DNA of 7,754 bases from Burkholderia sp. (GTDB lineage Bacteria; Pseudomonadota; Gammaproteobacteria; Burkholderiales; Burkholderiaceae), in assembly GCF_018375725.1 (NCBI RefSeq), contig NZ_JAHACR010000205.1, positions 1 through 7,754 of the forward strand, read 5' to 3'. Both the position numbers and the translations under genes were made by a program. The notes beneath the pieces are model-generated. The model saw only the letters and a program-made list of their open reading frames with translations. It had not been told where the DNA came from and did not search any database. This document shows positions 1 through 6,395 of the stretch, one piece after another; position 1 is the first letter of the stretch, and every line of letters starts with the position of its first letter.

Positions 1-637
1 GCGTCACGAGCAGCGCGGTCGCGGCATCGAGCCGCGTCTTCAGCAGCACCTGACGCGGCGTCAGGTGAAACACCTTGTGGAAGTAGCGCTCGAGCTGCGC
101 GACCGACATGCCCGCCATCTGCGCGAGCTGCTTCAGGTTGAGCGGCTGCACGTAATGATCCTGGATGTACTGGACCACATCCGCGAGCCTGCTGTAGGCC
201 GGATGCGAACCTTCATGCGCCTTCAGGTCGCGCGAAATGCCCGCGAGGCCGACGACGCGCCCGCCCGGATCGCGCAACGGCTCCTTGCACGTCAGGCACC
301 AGCCCGGCTGCCGGCCGGGATACAGATGCAGTTCGAGCTGATCGGTCAATTGATGGCCGGCGTTGATCGTCGCCATGTCCTGCTCGAAATAGCTGCGGCC
401 GAAGCGACGCGGGAACACCTCGTCCGCGGTCTTGCCGAGCAGGTCGCGCTTTTCCTTGTAGCCGCAGCGCATCGCCAGCGTGCGATTGACAAGCGCATAG
501 CGGCCGTTTGCATCCTTCACGAAAAACGCGACATCCGGCAATGCATCGAACACGGGTTCGAGCATCCGGAAGTGTGCGAGCATCGCGCCAAGATCGGCGT
601 TGTCGGGCTGGTACGGCACGGTATCGGACGAACTCAT
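1..637 (-). CDS. AraC-family transcriptional regulator with N-terminal PAS domain (3' end beyond window)
   Basis: Probable DNA-binding regulator, read on the minus strand as 212 codons before the window edge cuts off the C-terminus. Residues about 27-137 look like a PAS sensor domain: a segment ending in DVAFFVKDANGRYALVNRT, then GKTADEVFP, and a closing strand with GRVVGLAGISRDL. Residues about 155-212 begin an AraC/XylS DNA-binding domain: the first helix-turn-helix is LKQLAQMAGMSVAQLERYF, followed by the linker HLTPRQVLLKTRLDAA. The second helix-turn-helix lies outside the window. The start is the ATG at 637; an in-frame ATG at 664 is possible, and neither has a clear Shine-Dalgarno sequence. 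It is divergent from the binding-protein gene, so it may control that gene or genes further left. The ligand of the PAS domain cannot be told from the sequence. Confidence 0.9.
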   Translation of the reverse strand, partial: MSSSDTVPYQPDNADLGAMLAHFRMLEPVFDALPDVAFFVKDANGRYALVNRTLAMRCGYKEKRDLLGKTADEVFPRRFGRSYFEQDMATINAGHQLTDQLELHLYPGRQPGWCLTCKEPLRDPGGRVVGLAGISRDLKAHEGSHPAYSRLADVVQYIQDHYVQPLNLKQLAQMAGMSVAQLERYFHKVFHLTPRQVLLKTRLDAATALLVT

Positions 638-699
638 GGACGGTACGGCAAGTAGGGGCGTCATCCCGGCATCCGCAAAGCGAGTGGCTGATGGCGTCG

Positions 700-728
700 A
701 TTATAGAAGCGCCCGACCGCTGCGCAGG
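700..728 (-). promoter_or_regulatory. Possible promoter for the AraC-type regulator
   Basis: The minus strand reads a perfect TATAAT at 705-700, about 63 bases upstream of the ATG at 637. The hexamer 17 bases further upstream (728-723, CCTGCG) is a poor -35 match, so this would be an activator-dependent or weak promoter. The placement is reasonable, but it rests on one hexamer. Confidence 0.35.
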
Positions 729-860
729 GCGCCGCATCGCCAGGACAGGACGACGCCCCGCGCATCGGGAAGTACGATCCGCGCGGCATCCGGACGTGCG
801 CCGTTCGCCATCGTAGAAACCGTGCGACATCGCGTCTTGTCGCGATTGAGCATGCGGAAT

Positions 861-908
861 GACGATTTCGGCATATATCAGGGTTAGCGCCGATATGCCG
901 AAATCGTC
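861..908. promoter_or_regulatory. Perfect 16-bp inverted repeat, candidate operator
   Basis: The left arm GACGATTTCGGCATAT (861-876) and right arm ATATGCCGAAATCGTC (893-908) are exact reverse complements separated by 16 bases. Arm centres are 32 bp apart, about three helical turns, which would put two bound protomers on the same face of DNA. No T-tract follows, so a terminator is unlikely. It lies between two divergent genes, one of which encodes a DNA-binding regulator, so a regulator binding site is the natural reading. A cruciform or leader hairpin is the alternative. Confidence 0.6.
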
Positions 909-1034
909 GCCGGCCACGCATCGAACACGCAAGACGCCCGCATTTTCGCTCAATAGACTTCATATCACGGTCACGAGACGACTCACGGCCCCACCCGATA
1001 TGCAACGCGCAATGCGTGCCGCAATCGCCACATT

Positions 1035-1051
1035 GAATGCTGATTTCGGCA
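1035..1051 (+). repeat. Third copy of the operator half-site
   Basis: GAATGCTGATTTCGGCA here matches GAATGACGATTTCGGCA at 857-873 at 15 of 17 positions. The shared core GATTTCGGCA also occurs inverted at 896-905. A third copy about 180 bp from the paired sites suggests an auxiliary binding site near the binding-protein gene, as in looping systems. That interpretation is inference. Confidence 0.45.
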
Positions 1052-1215
1052 CAGCGTGGACGAAGCGCGCGATGCCCGGCGCAAGCAGTCCGGCCGTCTG
1101 CCGCACATCGCTGCAGCGGCCGGCGCGGCCCGCCGCCGCGACGTCTCGCCCGGCTTGCCGCCGGCCGGCCAGCTGTCCGGCAACGGCCCAACCATGCCAT
1201 CAAGGGGAAGTGAAA

Positions 1216-2352
1216 GTGAAGCTGAATGTATCGCACGTCGCGCTGGCCGTCGCCTGCGCACTGTCAGGCACCCACGCCATCGCCGCGGACGTTGTCAGGA
1301 TCGGCTTCGCCGCGCCGCTCACAGGTCCGCAGTCGAACTATGGTTCGGACATGCAAAAGGGCGTGCAACTGGCGATCGCCGACTTCAACGCAACGCATCC
1401 GGCGATTGGCGGCAAGCCGGTCACGTTCGAACTCGACTCGCAGGACGACCAGGCCGACCCGCGCACCGGCACGACCGTCGCGCAGCGCCTGATCGACAAC
1501 AACGTCCGCGGCGTCGTCGGCCATTTCAACTCGGGCACCAGCATCCCCGCATCCGACCTGTACGATCGCGCCGGGCTGCCGCAGATCTCGATGGCGACAT
1601 CGCCGCAATACACCGCGCGCGGCTACAAGACGACGTACCGGCTGCTGACGAGCGACGCGCAAGCGGGCCGCATTGTCGGCACGTATGCGGTGAAGAACCT
1701 GCACTTCAAGCGCATCGCGATCATCGACGACCGCACCGCGTATGGTCAGGGCATCGCCGACGAATTCGCGAAAGCCGTGCAGGCGGCGGGCGGCACGATT
1801 ATCAAGCGCGACTTCACGAGCGACAAGGCGCTCGACTTCTCCGCGATCCTGACCAATCTCAAGGGCATCAATCCGGACGCGATCTTCTACGGCGGCGGCG
1901 ACGCCCAGTCGTCGCCGATGATCCGCAAGATGCGCCAGCTCGGCCTCAAGGCTGCGTTCATTACCGGCGAGATGTCGCGCTCGCCGACGTTCCTGAAGGT
2001 CGGCGGCGACGCGGCCGAAGGCGCGATCGTCTACATGGGCGGCCTGCCGAAGGAAAAGATGCCCGGCTTCGCCGGTTATGCGGCGCGCTACAAGGCGCGC
2101 TTCAATGAAGACGTGATCACGTACTCGCCCTACGCGTACGACGGGACGATCGCGCTGCTGACCGCGATGAAGAACGCCAACTCGACCGATCCGAAGGTGT
2201 ACACGCCGTATCTCGGCAAGGTGTCGGTCAAGGGCGTATCGGCCGACAGGATTGCCTACGACAGCAAGGGCGACCTGAAAGACGCGCCGGTGACCATCTA
2301 CAAGGTCGAGCGCGGCGCGTTCAAGCCGGTCGACACGATCGCCGGCAACTGA
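1216..2352 (+). CDS. Branched-chain amino acid-type ABC transporter substrate-binding protein (LivJ-like)
   Basis: Periplasmic ligand-binding protein of the Leu/Ile/Val-binding (type I periplasmic-binding fold, Peripla_BP_6) family, 378 residues, a usual length. Residues 1-23 form a signal peptide (basic start, hydrophobic VALAVACALSG, cleavage after AIA before ADVVRIGF). The mature N-terminus FAAPLTGPQSNYGSDMQKGV (31-50) is the family signature; VVGHFNSGTSIPASDLY (100-116) covers the ligand-contacting loop, and DDRTAYGQGIADEFAKA (171-187) starts the second lobe. The mature chain has no cysteine. I chose the GTG at 1216 because AAGGGGA (1202-1208) is well spaced from it; the GTG at 1210 is too close. 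The frame stays open upstream to 859 without coding character. No permease or ATPase gene is in the window, so it appears to be an orphan. The ligand is unknown and need not be an amino acid. Confidence 0.93.
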   Translation: MKLNVSHVALAVACALSGTHAIAADVVRIGFAAPLTGPQSNYGSDMQKGVQLAIADFNATHPAIGGKPVTFELDSQDDQADPRTGTTVAQRLIDNNVRGVVGHFNSGTSIPASDLYDRAGLPQISMATSPQYTARGYKTTYRLLTSDAQAGRIVGTYAVKNLHFKRIAIIDDRTAYGQGIADEFAKAVQAAGGTIIKRDFTSDKALDFSAILTNLKGINPDAIFYGGGDAQSSPMIRKMRQLGLKAAFITGEMSRSPTFLKVGGDAAEGAIVYMGGLPKEKMPGFAGYAARYKARFNEDVITYSPYAYDGTIALLTAMKNANSTDPKVYTPYLGKVSVKGVSADRIAYDSKGDLKDAPVTIYKVERGAFKPVDTIAGN

Positions 2353-2367
2353 CGCGGCCACGACGCA

Positions 2368-2415
2368 CACGCGGCGCCGGGACGGCATACCGTTCCGTGC
2401 GCCGCGTGCCCTTTT
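2368..2415 (+). terminator. Rho-independent terminator-like hairpin after the binding-protein gene
   Basis: CACGCGGCG (2368-2376) pairs with CGCCGCGTG (2400-2408). Inside, a second stem of about 8 pairs (2378-2385 with 2390-2397, one G-U) closes on a CATA loop. A short TTTT run follows at 2412-2415. The stem begins 16 bases after the stop codon. The T-tract is short, but the stem is strong, so termination is likely and the next gene probably has its own promoter. Confidence 0.65.
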
Positions 2416-2636
2416 CCCCGCCCGAATGCTTCCTCGGCTCGCGCCTGTCGTTGCGCATTTTGCGCTCCTGTAGAATCTCCCGAAACCTGTTTGACCGCTC
2501 GTCGCCGCCTGCCCGACCCGGGTCATGCGGTGCGTGTTCGGTGCTCTATCCGGCGCTCAGCACACCTCTTCGACGATGCACTCCGTGTTACCCACGCAGT
2601 ACTGAAAACAACACTCGAAAACTGATCGTCCTGACC

Positions 2637-3929
2637 ATGCAAGCTTCCGAATTGAACGGCGTCCCGCGCGCCGCAACACGCGCATTGACGCGCAGCGACT
2701 ACAAGACCCTCAGCCTCGCCGCACTCGGCGGCGCACTCGAGTTCTACGACTTCATCATCTTCGTGTTTTTCGCGCCGGCGATCGGGCAGCTGTTCTTCCC
2801 GCACGATATTCCCGACTGGCTGCGCCTGCTGCAGACCTACGGCATTTTCGCGGCCGGCTATCTCGCGCGTCCGCTCGGCGGCGTCATCATGGCGCACTTC
2901 GGCGATCTGTTCGGCCGCAAACGGATGTTTACGCTGAGCGTGCTGATGATGTCCGTTCCGACGCTGCTGATGGGTCTCCTGCCGACCTACGACACGATCG
3001 GTCTCCTCGCGCCTGTCCTGCTGCTGCTGTTTCGCATCCTGCAGGGCGCCGCGGTCGGCGGCGAAGTGCCGGGCGCCTGGGTGTTCGTTTCCGAGCACGT
3101 GCCGGCGCGCCACATCGGCTATGCGTGCGGCACGCTGACCTCCGGCCTCACCGCCGGCATCCTGCTCGGCTCGCTCGTCGCGACCGCCATCAACAGCCAT
3201 TACTCGACCGCGGAAGTCACCGCGTTCGCGTGGCGCATCCCGTTCCTGCTCGGCGGCGTGTTCGGGCTGTTTTCGGTCTATCTGCGCCGCTGGCTCCACG
3301 AAACGCCCGTGTTCGCGGAAATGAAGGCGCGCAAGGCGCTCGCGGCCGAAGTCCCGCTGAAGGCGGTGCTGCGCGATCACGGCCGCGCGGTGATCGTGTC
3401 GATGCTGCTGACGTGGATGCTGTCCGCCGCGATCGTCGTGGTGATCCTGATGACGCCCGCGCTGCTGCAAAAGCAGTTCCATCTGTCGCCCGCGACGACG
3501 CTGTTCGCGAACAGCATCGCCACGCTGTGCCTGACGGCAGGCTGCATCTGCGCAGGTTCGCTCGCTGGACGGATCGGCGCCAAGCGCGTGCTCGGCATCG
3601 GCGCGCTCGTGCTGGCCGCATGCTATTACCTGCTGTTCGCGCGAGTCGCCGCCGATGCGTCGACGCTGCCGCTCTTCTATGGCATCGTGGGCTTCATGGT
3701 CGGCACGATCGGTGCCGTGCCGTATGTGATGGTCAAGAGCTTCCCGGCTGTCGTGCGCTTCTCCGGTATTTCGTTCTCGTACAACGTCGCCTACGCGATC
3801 TTCGGCGGCCTGACGCCGGTGATCGTGTCGCTGATGATGAAGTCGAATCCGCTCGCGCCGGTGGTCTATGTGGCCGCGATCTGCGTGCTTGGCGCGATCG
3901 TCGCGCAATTCGCGAAGGACGCGCGCTGA
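2637..3929 (+). CDS. MFS transporter, metabolite:H+ symporter (MHS) type
   Basis: Inner-membrane secondary transporter, 430 residues, with about 12 hydrophobic segments. Family marks in order: LGGALEFYDFIIF in helix 1 (30-42), motif A GDLFGRKRMF in the loop between helices 2 and 3 (89-98), FRILQGAAVGGE in helix 4 (132-143), WRIPFLLGG in helix 6 (199-207), then RRWLHETPVF opening the central loop (217-226). The second half includes GRIGAKRVLG (311-320, the repeat of motif A) and SGISFSYNVAYAIFGGLTPV (376-395). These match the symporter group that includes ProP, ShiA and KgtP, which take up osmolytes or organic acids with protons. The substrate cannot be assigned. The ATG at 2637 fits the N-terminus; the frame continues upstream to 2397, but that part lacks protein character. 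No strong Shine-Dalgarno precedes it. A TAGAAT at 2471-2476 is the only -10-like hexamer I noted upstream. Confidence 0.93.
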   Translation: MQASELNGVPRAATRALTRSDYKTLSLAALGGALEFYDFIIFVFFAPAIGQLFFPHDIPDWLRLLQTYGIFAAGYLARPLGGVIMAHFGDLFGRKRMFTLSVLMMSVPTLLMGLLPTYDTIGLLAPVLLLLFRILQGAAVGGEVPGAWVFVSEHVPARHIGYACGTLTSGLTAGILLGSLVATAINSHYSTAEVTAFAWRIPFLLGGVFGLFSVYLRRWLHETPVFAEMKARKALAAEVPLKAVLRDHGRAVIVSMLLTWMLSAAIVVVILMTPALLQKQFHLSPATTLFANSIATLCLTAGCICAGSLAGRIGAKRVLGIGALVLAACYYLLFARVAADASTLPLFYGIVGFMVGTIGAVPYVMVKSFPAVVRFSGISFSYNVAYAIFGGLTPVIVSLMMKSNPLAPVVYVAAICVLGAIVAQFAKDAR

Positions 3930-3949
3930 ACGCGCATCAGGTGTCATCC

Positions 3950-3968
3950 GCCGATCGAACCGATCGGC
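3950..3968. terminator. Hairpin at the convergent junction, possible bidirectional terminator
   Basis: GCCGATCG and CGATCGGC form a perfect 8-bp stem with an AAC loop, 20 bases after the MFS stop codon. There is no T-tract on either side, so it may slow polymerase or protect the mRNA 3' end rather than act as a classic terminator. It lies between converging genes, where such structures are common. Confidence 0.4.
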
Positions 3969-4091
3969 ATGTCATGGCCCGGCGAGAAAGACACGGAACC
4001 GGGACGTGATCCCTACCGCGGCGGCACCACCGATCGCCCGCATCGCAGTGCGATGCCGGTGTCGCCGCGCAAGGCCCGCGGCAGGCGCGGC

Positions 4092-4526
4092 TCAGCGCAG
4101 GCCGCCATACGAGGTCGGGCGCCGCAAGCCGTCGATGCTCGCGCCGCCCGCGCCCGTCACGAACAGCAGCAGGAAACCGCCGGCAATCGCGACATTCTTC
4201 CAGAAATGGATCACCATCTCGTGCTGAACAGCGGGGTTCGTCGCATCCCAGAAATTGTGGCCGATCATCGCGGTCGCGATCGTGTAGACGGCCATCAGCA
4301 GCGCGAGCGGCTTCACCTTGTAGCCGACGATCAGCAGCAGCGCGCCCAGCGCCTCGATCGCGACGACGGCCGGCGCGACGAATTGCGGAAACGGCACGTT
4401 CATGCCCCGCAGATAGCCGACGAAATCGCCATAGCCCAGCAGTTTCATCACGCCGCCCCACAGAAACAGCGCGGCCAGCGCCAATCGCGCCAGGAAAATC
4501 ACGCCGGAATCGACGGAACGCGTCAT
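4092..4526 (-). CDS. DoxX family inner-membrane protein
   Basis: Small membrane protein of 144 residues, typical for the DoxX family. Four hydrophobic segments are visible at about 9-30, 49-68, 72-91 and 109-126. The first carries LARLALAALFLWGGVMKLLG, the usual DoxX start, and the third leads into MIGHNFWD, a conserved family region. The role of DoxX proteins is poorly defined; members have been linked to thiosulfate oxidation in archaea and to redox stress in mycobacteria. The start is the ATG at 4526, preceded by GAGGAGAAAGG. A longer frame to 4643 exists but would begin upstream of the probable transcription start. The gene appears monocistronic and converges on the MFS gene. Confidence 0.92.
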   Translation of the reverse strand: MTRSVDSGVIFLARLALAALFLWGGVMKLLGYGDFVGYLRGMNVPFPQFVAPAVVAIEALGALLLIVGYKVKPLALLMAVYTIATAMIGHNFWDATNPAVQHEMVIHFWKNVAIAGGFLLLFVTGAGGASIDGLRRPTSYGGLR

Positions 4527-4549
4527 GCCTTTCTCCTCGTTGCAGTTCG

Positions 4550-4583
4550 GCGAGCCGCCCGGCGCGCAGCCCGCGCGGCTCGC
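4550..4583 (-). other. Inverted repeat in the DoxX leader
   Basis: GCGAGCCG (4550-4557) and CGGCTCGC (4576-4583) are exact reverse complements around an 18-base GC-rich loop. They lie in the predicted untranslated leader, upstream of the Shine-Dalgarno sequence (about 4530-4538). The stem would not cover the Shine-Dalgarno itself. Its role, if any, is unknown. Confidence 0.4.
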
Positions 4584-4599
4584 AGGGTCGTCGACCCTG
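4583..4599. promoter_or_regulatory. Palindrome at the DoxX transcription start, candidate operator
   Basis: CAGGGTCG-T-CGACCCTG is a perfect 8-bp palindrome with a 1-base centre. It lies just downstream of the -10 box at 4616-4611, roughly +5 to +21 of the predicted transcript, a classic position for repressor binding. As RNA its one-base loop is too tight without opening a pair, so a DNA site is the better reading. Confidence 0.45.
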
Positions 4600-4610
4600 G
4601 CAAATGGGCC

Positions 4611-4639
4611 AGAATAGAGACTCTTTCCGTCGCGTCCAA
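4611..4639 (-). promoter_or_regulatory. Sigma70-type promoter of the DoxX gene
   Basis: The minus strand reads TTGGAC (4639-4634), a 17-base spacer, then TATTCT (4616-4611). Both hexamers are close to consensus with ideal spacing. Transcription should start near 4604, giving a leader of about 78 bases before the ATG at 4526. This is the best-formed promoter in the window. Confidence 0.65.
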
Positions 4640-4688
4640 GCAAAAGGTTGTAGCAAATCTTTACACGGCGCCGCGGCCGCCGCGCGGG

Positions 4689-4947
4689 TCAGCGGGGCGA
4701 CGCGCTATCCGCATCGCTCAGCAGTACGCCCTTCTTGAAGATGCAGCACCCGTAGTCGCGCAGGTCGCCCGTGACGATCATCGCGTAGGCCTGCCGTGCA
4801 CGCGCATAGAACGCGAAACGATCGATGCCCTGCAACGGCACCTCGCGCCCCTCCGCATGATCGACCTCGGCTTGCACCTCGCGCTGCACGGCCGGCAGCA
4901 GATCGGGATCGCCGACGACTTCCGTGCGCCGCGCGGGCGTGTCGACT
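4689..4947 (-). pseudogene. RbsD/FucU family sugar mutarotase, N-terminally truncated remnant
   Basis: The last 85 or so codons look like the C-terminal part of a RbsD/FucU protein, which interconverts sugar anomers (pyranose forms of ribose or fucose). The clearest match is IDRFAFYARARQAYAMIVTG, followed by DLRDYGCCIFKKGVLL; complete members end with a similar FAFYERA...TGE...YGN..LKKGV pattern. Upstream, DTPARRTEVVGDPDLLPAV also fits the family. A complete member is about 140 residues. The N-terminal part with its GHGDE-type motif is absent. The frame stays open to an ATG at 5105, but its first 50 or so residues have no similarity to the family. Family similarity stops about where the inverted repeat at 4948 begins. 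An expressed 138-residue chimeric protein cannot be excluded, though it would lack the N-terminal catalytic residues. Confidence 0.7.
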
Positions 4948-4988
4948 CCGGGATCATGAACGGACTGCGTCACGTTACATGATCCCGG
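4948..4988. repeat. 11-bp perfect inverted repeat at the broken edge of the FucU remnant
   Basis: CCGGGATCATG (4948-4958) and CATGATCCCGG (4978-4988) are exact reverse complements. The stem extends inward by AACG/CGTT with one bulged base, leaving a 10-base loop. There is no T-tract, so it is not an obvious terminator. It could be a scar of a lost insertion, a hairpin, or a protein-binding site. Confidence 0.55.
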
Positions 4989-5183
4989 CCTTCCAGTGTG
5001 TTCGATCCGAGCGGACTGCGAGGTAGCGACGGGCAGATCGACGGAAAGACCTGCCATCGATTTCGGAGGATCCGGCGCGCACGTGTTGCCGCGATGACGA
5101 TTCATGCCCGCGTTGCATGGACGGGCCGCCAGCGACGTGTGCGGTGGTCACCCGCATCAGAGGGGACAACCCGAGCGATCGTT

Positions 5184-6395
5184 TCACGTATAAAGCGACG
5201 CCTCCGGCAACGCCCCCGTGAGCGCAAACCGCCCGACATCCCGCAACCGGTAATCGAGCGGATCGTGCAGCGTATGCGTGCGTGCATTCCGCCAGAACCG
5301 GTCGAGCCCGAGCGACGCCGCCGTCGCACGCGCGCCGCATGTGTCGAACAGCGCCTCACCCGCGTCGAGCGCCGCGCGCTGCGCGACGATCTTCGCTTCC
5401 GAGACCGCCAGCGCCGCCCGGGCGCGCGCCGCCGCCGTCAGCGCATCGCGCTGCGTCCATGCCTGCTGCAGCGCCTCGGCCGCGCGATCGGCGAGCGCGG
5501 CGGCCGCGACCGCCTGCACACGCATCTCGCCGAACCGCTGCAACGTATAGGGATCGTCGCTCGCCCGCTCGACGCCGGCGTGCACCCAAGGCCGCCCGTG
5601 ATCCAGCACGTAGCCGCGCGCTTCTTCGAGCGCGCCTTCGGCCAGCCCGACGAACAGGTTCGTCAGCACGAGCTGCGACACGAGCGTGCGCAACGTCGCG
5701 CGCGGCGTCGGCGGCGTTTCCGAGCGATGCAGCACGTCATCCGCGGCCAGCGTCACGCCGTCGAACGACACGCTGCCGCTGTCGGTCTGCCGCTGGCCGA
5801 TCGGATCCCAGTCCTCATTGACCGTGATGCCCGCGCGCGCGGTCGGCACGACGCCGAACACCGGCTTGCCGGTCGCGCAGTCGTGCGCGGATACGGTCAT
5901 CCGCTGCGAACCGCGCGTGCCGGAGCAAAAGCCTTTGACGCCGTCGAGCCGGTAGCCGCCGTCCGGCGTCGCGGTGGCGACAAGGCGCGTATCGAGCGGA
6001 TTGACCGCATTGCCCCACCACCAGCGATGCTCGACCGTGCCGCGCAAATAGCGCTCGCGCTGCGCGGCATCCCCCCAGACGTCCACGCTGACGACCTGCA
6101 GGCATTGGAAGCCGAGCAGATGCGCGAGCGCGCTGTCGACCCGCGCGATCTGCCGGATCACCCCGTAGATCGCGGGCCAGCTGGCTTCCTGGCCGCCGTA
6201 GGCACGCGGCACGGCGAGCGTCAGCAAGCCCGCATCCGCGATCCATTGCTTTTCGCGCGCCGCGTGACCGCCCGCACGATCGCGCGCGGCCGCAGTGCCG
6301 CGCAATGCGTCGATCAGGCGCGTCAACGCATTCGCATCGATCGCCTCGCTATCCGTTTGACGGGCGAGCGCCGCCGGGCCACGCGGATCGTTCAT
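5184..6395 (-). CDS. Acyl-CoA dehydrogenase-fold monooxygenase, DszC/SfnB type
   Basis: Probable flavin-dependent monooxygenase with the acyl-CoA dehydrogenase fold, 403 residues. The N-terminal helical domain covers about 36-118 (LLTLAVPRAYGGQEASWPAI, then VDSALAHLLGF), the middle beta domain about 125-220 (GYRLDGVKGFCSGT, then GSVSFDGVTLAADDVL), and the C-terminal helical domain about 232-385. The tail FWRNARTHTLHDPLDYRLRD (367-386) is typical of DszC/SfnB-like oxidases rather than true acyl-CoA dehydrogenases, and the ALAHLLGF histidine (92) also fits that group. Relatives use reduced FMN from a partner reductase to oxidise sulfur compounds such as sulfones or dibenzothiophene. Its ATG overlaps the stop codon of the preceding gene (ATGA, 6395-6392) after a CAGGAAG Shine-Dalgarno, so the two are translationally coupled. 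The exact substrate is unknown. No flavin reductase is in the window. Confidence 0.9.
   Translation of the reverse strand: MNDPRGPAALARQTDSEAIDANALTRLIDALRGTAAARDRAGGHAAREKQWIADAGLLTLAVPRAYGGQEASWPAIYGVIRQIARVDSALAHLLGFQCLQVVSVDVWGDAAQRERYLRGTVEHRWWWGNAVNPLDTRLVATATPDGGYRLDGVKGFCSGTRGSQRMTVSAHDCATGKPVFGVVPTARAGITVNEDWDPIGQRQTDSGSVSFDGVTLAADDVLHRSETPPTPRATLRTLVSQLVLTNLFVGLAEGALEEARGYVLDHGRPWVHAGVERASDDPYTLQRFGEMRVQAVAAAALADRAAEALQQAWTQRDALTAAARARAALAVSEAKIVAQRAALDAGEALFDTCGARATAASLGLDRFWRNARTHTLHDPLDYRLRDVGRFALTGALPEASLYT

Larger units (their letters stand above)
638..1215. other. Divergent intergenic control region without a supported gene
   Basis: This 578-base gap separates the AraC-type regulator from the binding-protein gene. 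Open frames cross it on both strands, but their translations are rich in Arg, Ala and Pro and lack recognisable motifs. It holds a TATAAT at 705-700, the inverted repeat at 861-908, an isolated third half-site at 1035-1051, and a GC-rich leader near 1120-1190. That leader contains a GGCCGGCC palindrome (1162-1169) flanked by TTGCCG and CGGCAA. I found no convincing plus-strand -35/-10 pair for the binding-protein gene. Confidence 0.6.

Noticed and set aside
861..908. Reading the 16-bp inverted repeat as a Rho-independent terminator
   Set aside because: No T-tract on either strand, and it lies between divergent genes where no transcript needs to end.
859..1215. N-terminal extension of the binding protein by about 119 codons
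   Set aside because: It would bury the signal peptide and run through the inverted repeat; a good Shine-Dalgarno supports the GTG at 1216.
1264..2526. 420-codon minus-strand open frame across the binding-protein gene
   Set aside because: Antisense shadow with low-complexity Arg/Val/Asp content; the plus strand encodes a recognisable signal peptide and binding-protein motifs.
2397..2636. N-terminal extension of the MFS transporter
   Set aside because: The extension overlaps the terminator hairpin, is Cys- and Arg-rich and has no family similarity.
2523..3947. 474-codon minus-strand open frame across the MFS gene
   Set aside because: It is the antisense shadow of a clear transporter. Its translation is dominated by Arg, His, Asp and Glu with no recognisable domain.
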